From: Neckera pumila
Taxonomy: Eukaryota > Streptophyta > Bryopsida > Hypnales > Neckeraceae
DNA length: 64,000 nt
Assembly: GCA_963969595.1 (NCBI GenBank)
Contig: OZ018413.1
Location: 14,621,711-14,685,710, forward strand
Direction: 5' to 3'
Made by a program: the position numbers and the translations under genes. Positions 59,054-64,000 of the stretch are shown in pieces. The first letter of the stretch is position 1. The number at the start of each line of letters is the position of its first letter. The notes below the pieces were generated by a model that searched no databases, had not been told where the DNA came from, and saw only the letters and a program-made list of their open reading frames with translations.

Positions 59054-62000
59054 TCAGGGAGCGTCTGAAGGAGCTGGAGAAGGACTTCGAGGCTGTTCCC
59101 CAGAGCCACTGCGCCCAGGATCCGGAGAAAGGCTGCGCTGCCGAGGAGAAATGCTCCTTGCTTCCGGGGACATTTGCCGACGAGGTGGCGAAAGACCACG
59201 ATCTGGAGATTCACTGTTCCTAGACACGAAAGAAAAGAGTGAGCATGTTCTCATATCTCCACAAAGACCAGCTCCAATAGAATGAAGACAGCGTGCGACC
59301 ACCAAAATGGGCAATTCTGTTTGGCAGTGTCAACTCCAAAATGAGTTCATGTTACAGTTAACCATTCACAAAGAATAAGACAGCAGCCCACAAATCTCAC
59401 CTCAGAGGTGAATCATTTCCATTTCTGGCAATTGCCTCTTTAACAGGCTCCTCAGAGTCTGACTTGCGCGGACTGCGACTAATGCTCCGGCTTAGGCTGC
59501 GACTGATGCTCCGCTTCTCCTGGGGGCTAGGACTTAAATTCCTCCGAGAGCTCAATTCCCTCTTAGGGCTACATTGAGCAAGAAGAGGTATCAGAATTAT
59601 CCATGCTTATAACCGATTATTCATAATTCAAGTCCAAACAATAAAATACGTGCAATGAAATGATCTACATACAGCACGAACTGATACACAAACAGATTAC
59701 TTGAGATTTACATAAGCATGTTTAACCCCTGAGGGCCCGAGCGGACAGAAGTAAAAGTCAGCCCAAAACTTCTCATCCGTATTCCTTTCCAAACTCAGTT
59801 TTTTAATGTACTTAAAAATTACCCACATAATGTGCATGTCTAAAGTTTACTAAGTTTTTTCAGAATCATCTAATACAATCTACAAAAACTATACATGCAT
59901 CCAACCACTTGATGAGATGTCTGAGACATGCGACTGTTCAATTACCTGCGCCGACCAGATGCACTGCGAGATGACCGCTTCAAATCACGATCCCGACTTC
60001 GACTTCTACTGCGACTGAAACTACGAGTTGGGCTTCGACGTCTTGAACCACGGCCCCTGTCTCTCTCCCTCTCTCTGTCACGGTAACTGTCATCGTGATA
60101 TCTCGATCGCTCATAACGATCGCGACTCCGGCTGCGACTGCGACTGCGACTGCGGTAATGCCTTCCGTAGTGATCACCATCCCTATTGAACATGCGATCT
60201 CACCTCCGTGAAACAGACTATAAAATAATCAAAAGGTTGCCTCCTAAATTAGGTAGCCCCTCCAGTGCTAGTCATACAAAGGAACTACAGCAGAAAATGG
60301 ATATTAATCCAATAATTGAAATTGCAAACGCTTCTGACTCATATAAAAGGAGGTAGTATCTTACTACAAGACGAGCGTACAAAACAACCACATCCCATGA
60401 ACAAATCACATACACAGGACATCCAGAAATCGATCACCATGATCATACTCACCTCGTCAGATTTTGTGTACAAATGAAGAGGTCAGGAAAGAGTTAACTT
60501 TACCTTGTACGTCTCGGACTTCGGCTCGCAGATCTGCTGACTCTCTTCATGCCCGTATCCGTAATTCTTCCTCGTTGGCTGCACAGGCAGTAAGAAAAAT
60601 GATGTATAATTTTCGGCATATGCATTATCTGCAATAAAAATTCTCCAAATACAGATAATGTATTGTCGCCAAAGAAGTCAGCAAAAATGCAACGCAACTC
60701 TTTTTACACATGTAAAAAACGTCCAGACCTCAATTCAGGCTGATAAACCCTAGGCTAGGAATAACGTATTTGCATCCTTAATCTGCTCAAAAAGAAATGT
60801 AGTGCTGAAACTCACTGAAGGTGCTGCTACTCCACTGAATTCCAAGATTCAAAACGTAGCATTCATAAGCACGACCAAAGAAGCAACACCACATAAACCA
60901 GGAACACTATTCTACCCATTGCCTTGGGATTAAAATCTTGTATATAAAGACCTTGACCAAGGTTTTGTCATCTGAGATTGTTGAATACTAGGGGCACTCA
61001 CATTGGCTCGTCCTTCCGGCCATACTTTGCAAATTGCACAACGATATGGCGTCCATCGACTTCCCTACCTGTATACGAGACAACAATAAGAGATCAGATG
61101 CGCTCGAAGTATATGCACGGTTTTGACGCTCTGCTGAAATGTTGAACCACACATTCCTATTTGAGAGTGCAATAATATCAGAAAATAATTTAGTCTTTTC
61201 CTGCAGACAATATCATACTCGAGTCCACGTTAAATTCCAGATGCGAGTATATGAAGAACACGCGAGTCTCTTGTACTCCATATATCAACGCCTGATATGA
61301 AAGATATGCGAAGGGGACTAACCATCAAGGCGCTCAATGGCCTTCTGGGCCTCATCTGCGTATTTATACCGAACAAAGGCGAAACCACGAGATTCTCCAG
61401 TTCTGCATGTACAACACGAATCACAAAAGCACTCCTGTAAATAACGGAACGGGTTCAAAGTATGTAACCAATGACAGAAATAGAGATTTACCTGAGAGGA
61501 AAGAGAGCTATTCCAATTACTTTAAGGGAAGTGCATAATTCTAAAACTCTATTAGTACTCGACTCTGTGCGGCTGGAGGCTGCGTCAAAGGTTTCTCTCC
61601 TTAAGCCAAGAGGGCCAGGGAACATTCTTTCTATCCCCTCAATATTCATCTCGATAAGAATTCGGTCTGCATTGGCCTTGGGTGCAGTGCATAAGCCTTG
61701 GGACCAAATTTAAAAGCCTCTCTAGTTGGAACAATCAAGTTTTTGAAATCACACTTAATGATAAAGCCACCAGTATCTCGTGAAATCAACTCCTTTTCAA
61801 AATTACCTGCGATCTCTGGGGATGAAAATATCGACCACTTTCCCGTACCGATCAAATAAAGGGTAAAGTTCATCCGCGCTTGTGCCTGAGCAACACAAAT
61901 CACCAATTAATGTGTACATAAGAGTTATCGAAATATGTAAATTAGGTCAAACGCACTAATATGATAAATCAGCGTAGAAAAGGGTCACGCATAGAGATGA

Positions 62001-63096
62001 ATCATAAGGATTAGTAAAAAATCAATTAAGAAAATGCTCTCGCAAACTGGCCTTGCAGTCCGAGAATTGCAGGCACACAACTTATACAAAGGAAAGATGT
62101 GTATAGTAAACCTCAGAGAGGTATAGTTTCACGCTAACAAACTCAGAAAGAATTAAAAGCACACGTAATGCGGTGAAAAGCTTAAGAATTTAAACAATTC
62201 CACAAGTATTTTCCACTCAGTATCATAAACTTGCAAGCTCAATTCTATAAACAACTAAGAGAAGCCTTGACGATGACTGCATATCGTATGCTCGCACGGA
62301 ACCGCAGTATAACAAGTCACAAAAAATTGCTAAACTACTTGTACAACATAGACACACAATCACACCCCAATTCATTATCACTACACTCTAAACTTCATTA
62401 CATGACACGCCGTAATATAAAGATACTATTGTTTCAAGGAATAACCATGTGACAAGTAATTTCTGGCATCAATCCATGCTTAAAGTTGCCACCTTGAAGT
62501 TAGGGCATTCCAAAAGAGAGTAAAAACAGTTACATGCCACTCGTCTATCAAAATTCCAGCCAATCCAAAAAAAAAAAAAATCACTTCCACATCCATTTAA
62601 CGCAACCAGAATTGCAGATACACGAATGATCCAAATATCTACACCATACCGATAACTTCCGACCTGACAAACAAACACAAAGCAAAGTGGAGGCAACCAA
62701 ATTTTGAAAATCGAAAATCCAAATCGGAAACGGAGAAGCCACGTACATAAAGTGATGCCCCGACACTGATCTCACAACCAAAACGCAGAATCATACACCA
62801 ATTGGTCATAATTAAAACACCACTCATCCATCAAAAACTCCAGCCAATACATCAATCACCTCCACATCCGATTAACGCAATCAAACCTACAGACACGCGA
62901 ATAATCTAAACACCATACGAATACGAAAGCTCCACCCTCCAATTCTCCAAAATCAAGCAAAGAACGAAAAATTTGAATTAATCAACAAATCGAGATTTTG
63001 AGAAAGAAGAAACGACGTACGGAACGTGATGTTGAGCACGAGCAAAGAATAGGTGTCGCGGATGTCCGGCGGACCAGCTCTTCCGAAATGCGACAT
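59054..63096 (-). CDS. SC35: SC35-type serine/arginine-rich splicing factor
   Basis: Eight exons join in phase: 63096-63021, 61885-61807, 61402-61323, 61068-61002, 60578-60504, 60182-59946, 59568-59401 and 59219-59054. They encode 315 residues. An N-terminal RRM (about 16-94) has RNP2 LLVLNI (18-23) and RNP1 RGFAFVRY (57-64). An RS-rich tail follows, with SRSRSRSRSR tracts in exon 6 and SP/RS dipeptides to the end. The start MSHFGRAGPPDIRDTYSLLV closely matches plant SC35 (SRSF2 orthologue). Such proteins bind exonic enhancers and recruit U1 and U2AF in the nucleus. SR genes often control themselves through alternative splicing of long introns; intron 1 here is 1135 bp, but I could not identify a poison exon. 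The protein is complete and appears functional. Minor interest: intron 6 holds one TTAA-type terminus. Confidence 0.95.
59731..59760. mobile_element. Single TTAA-family terminus in an SC35 intron
   Basis: TTTAACCCCTGAGGGCCCGA resembles the family's left end. No matching right end is visible before 60490, so this is a relic or a chance match. Confidence 0.3.
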
Positions 63097-63600
63097 AGTG
63101 TGCGCTCAGAAACAGACTTCCGACGCCGCAAGTGAAAAAAATTGGCAGGGAACAAAGAATAATGCACAATGTGCAAGGGAATTGGAAGAAGAAAAAGAAT
63201 TGGGAGCCAAGAGGAGGGTGTGTGCGAGGTGTGTACCGCAGGCGGTTAAAGGAGACGGGGAGTGTTTCACGAGGGACCTGCGAGGGAGCTCAAAACCCTA
63301 ACTACCCTGAGCGGGATGACTCAAGGTGACGCCGTGCGGTTCCACGGCGTCGGGTCTGGCTTCGTAGTTAGAACTTACAGTAGAACTCGGGAAGGATGTC
63401 GTGACGTCGTAACAGCGTTGCGGCAGGTTGCTTTGCGGCGACGGCTGTTGGCGTTTGCGGCGGGGATGAGAGCGGCTAACGAGTCGGTCTTTCTCGGTGC
63501 ATGCATTGGCACGTGGCCTTCATCATGTTGTTTAGATTTGAATTGGGACTATTTATCAAGTTATTTTCTACCATTGGCACCTCCTCTTTTGTAGCACATT
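63097..63600 (-). promoter_or_regulatory. Presumed 5' leader and promoter of the SC35-type gene
   Basis: This region is GC-richer. AAAACCCTAAC at about 63292-63302 is a telo-box-like motif, common upstream of plant housekeeping and translation or splicing genes. Open frames on the + strand here (63053-63301, 63262-63594) overlap it and are not recognised. Confidence 0.4.
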
Positions 63601-63629
63601 AGTAGAAAACTAGTGTGCCCTGTGCCCTT

Positions 63630-64000
63630 GCCCCAGCCAAAATCATAGTAAAAATACTTTTCTACTTTTCTAATTCATAATAAAAACTTTGAAATTCAAT
63701 ATCTTTCCCGCAATCATTCCAAACACCACGAAGCAAAGCCTATCCACCCCTCCTCCCCAAGGCCTTTCCAATGGTACCAAGAACGCAACCAAAATTGAAA
63801 TAAAAGCCATTTTCTAATTTTTTGATTCATAAATACTTCAAAATTCAATAACTTCCGCGCCGTAGCTCCAAACGCAACGAAACCAAGCCCATGCGCCCCT
63901 CCTCACCGAGGGTTTTCCGACGGTACCACGCACGCAGGCGGGGGACGCACGGTCCGTGAGATCTCAACATAACAAACAAACAAACAAACAAAACAAAACA
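63630..64000. repeat. Tandem repeat of about 150-bp units ending in (CAAA)n, cut by the window edge
   Basis: Unit one (about 63640-63785) and unit two (about 63786-63960) share CTAATT.ATAA, ACTTTGAAATTCAAT-type sequence, TCCAAAC(A/G)C and ACGAA(G/A)C(A/C)AAGCC. Unit two then enters AACAAACAAACAAACAAA at the right edge. Unit two matches 48385-48648. Confidence 0.65.

Noticed and set aside
1..64000. CRISPR arrays, rRNA genes, bacterial operons
   Set aside because: None seen; spaced repeats in the window are transposon ends or tandem duplications.

Overview
The window is nuclear DNA of a land plant. Three protein-coding genes have plant-specific relatives: an L-type lectin receptor kinase, a FRA1-type kinesin-4 and an SC35-type splicing factor. 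A fourth belongs to the YjbQ/UPF0047 family. All four have GT-AG introns, many small exons and AT-rich introns. The transposon relics (a SWIM-domain MULE and a ZNF862/DUF4371-type hAT) and the sparse gene layout suit a seed-free plant such as a moss, lycophyte or fern. The species cannot be fixed from sequence alone.

Layout. 1-2623 is the decayed 3' two thirds of a MULE-type transposase (+). 2.6-11 kb is AT-rich and carries a Tourist-like MITE and paired TTAA-flanked elements. 11.28-13.76 kb is a decayed hAT transposase (-). 14.4-18.5 kb holds nothing recognisable. 18.5-19.2 kb is another TTAA element. 19.67-23.82 kb is an intact 8-exon YjbQ-family gene (-) hidden in exons of 34-165 bp. 24-31 kb is a mosaic of MITEs, a long foldback and two unrecognised coding remnants. 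32.6-38.6 kb is a kinesin-4 with a complete motor but a short, possibly decaying tail (+). 41-50.3 kb is dense in TTAA elements with other MITEs nested among them. 50.49-52.93 kb is an intact two-exon lectin receptor kinase (-), with a partial tandem duplicate of its 5' end upstream. 59.05-63.10 kb is an intact 8-exon SC35-type SR protein gene (-). The last 400 bp hold a tandem repeat ending in a (CAAA)n tail.

The genes are independent housekeeping or signalling units and show no sign of acting together: cytoskeletal motor, splicing factor, surface receptor, small YjbQ-like enzyme. The most unusual feature is a family of non-autonomous elements, 81 bp to about 1.3 kb long. They begin TTAACCCCTAAAGGACC, end in the inverted form of it and are bounded by TTAA, which is the signature of piggyBac-type transposition. 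At least ten copies, complete or decayed, lie in this one window.

The four intact gene models were built by hand: every exon joins in phase at GT/AG sites and the joined product was compared with remembered family sequences. No alignment or database search was run.
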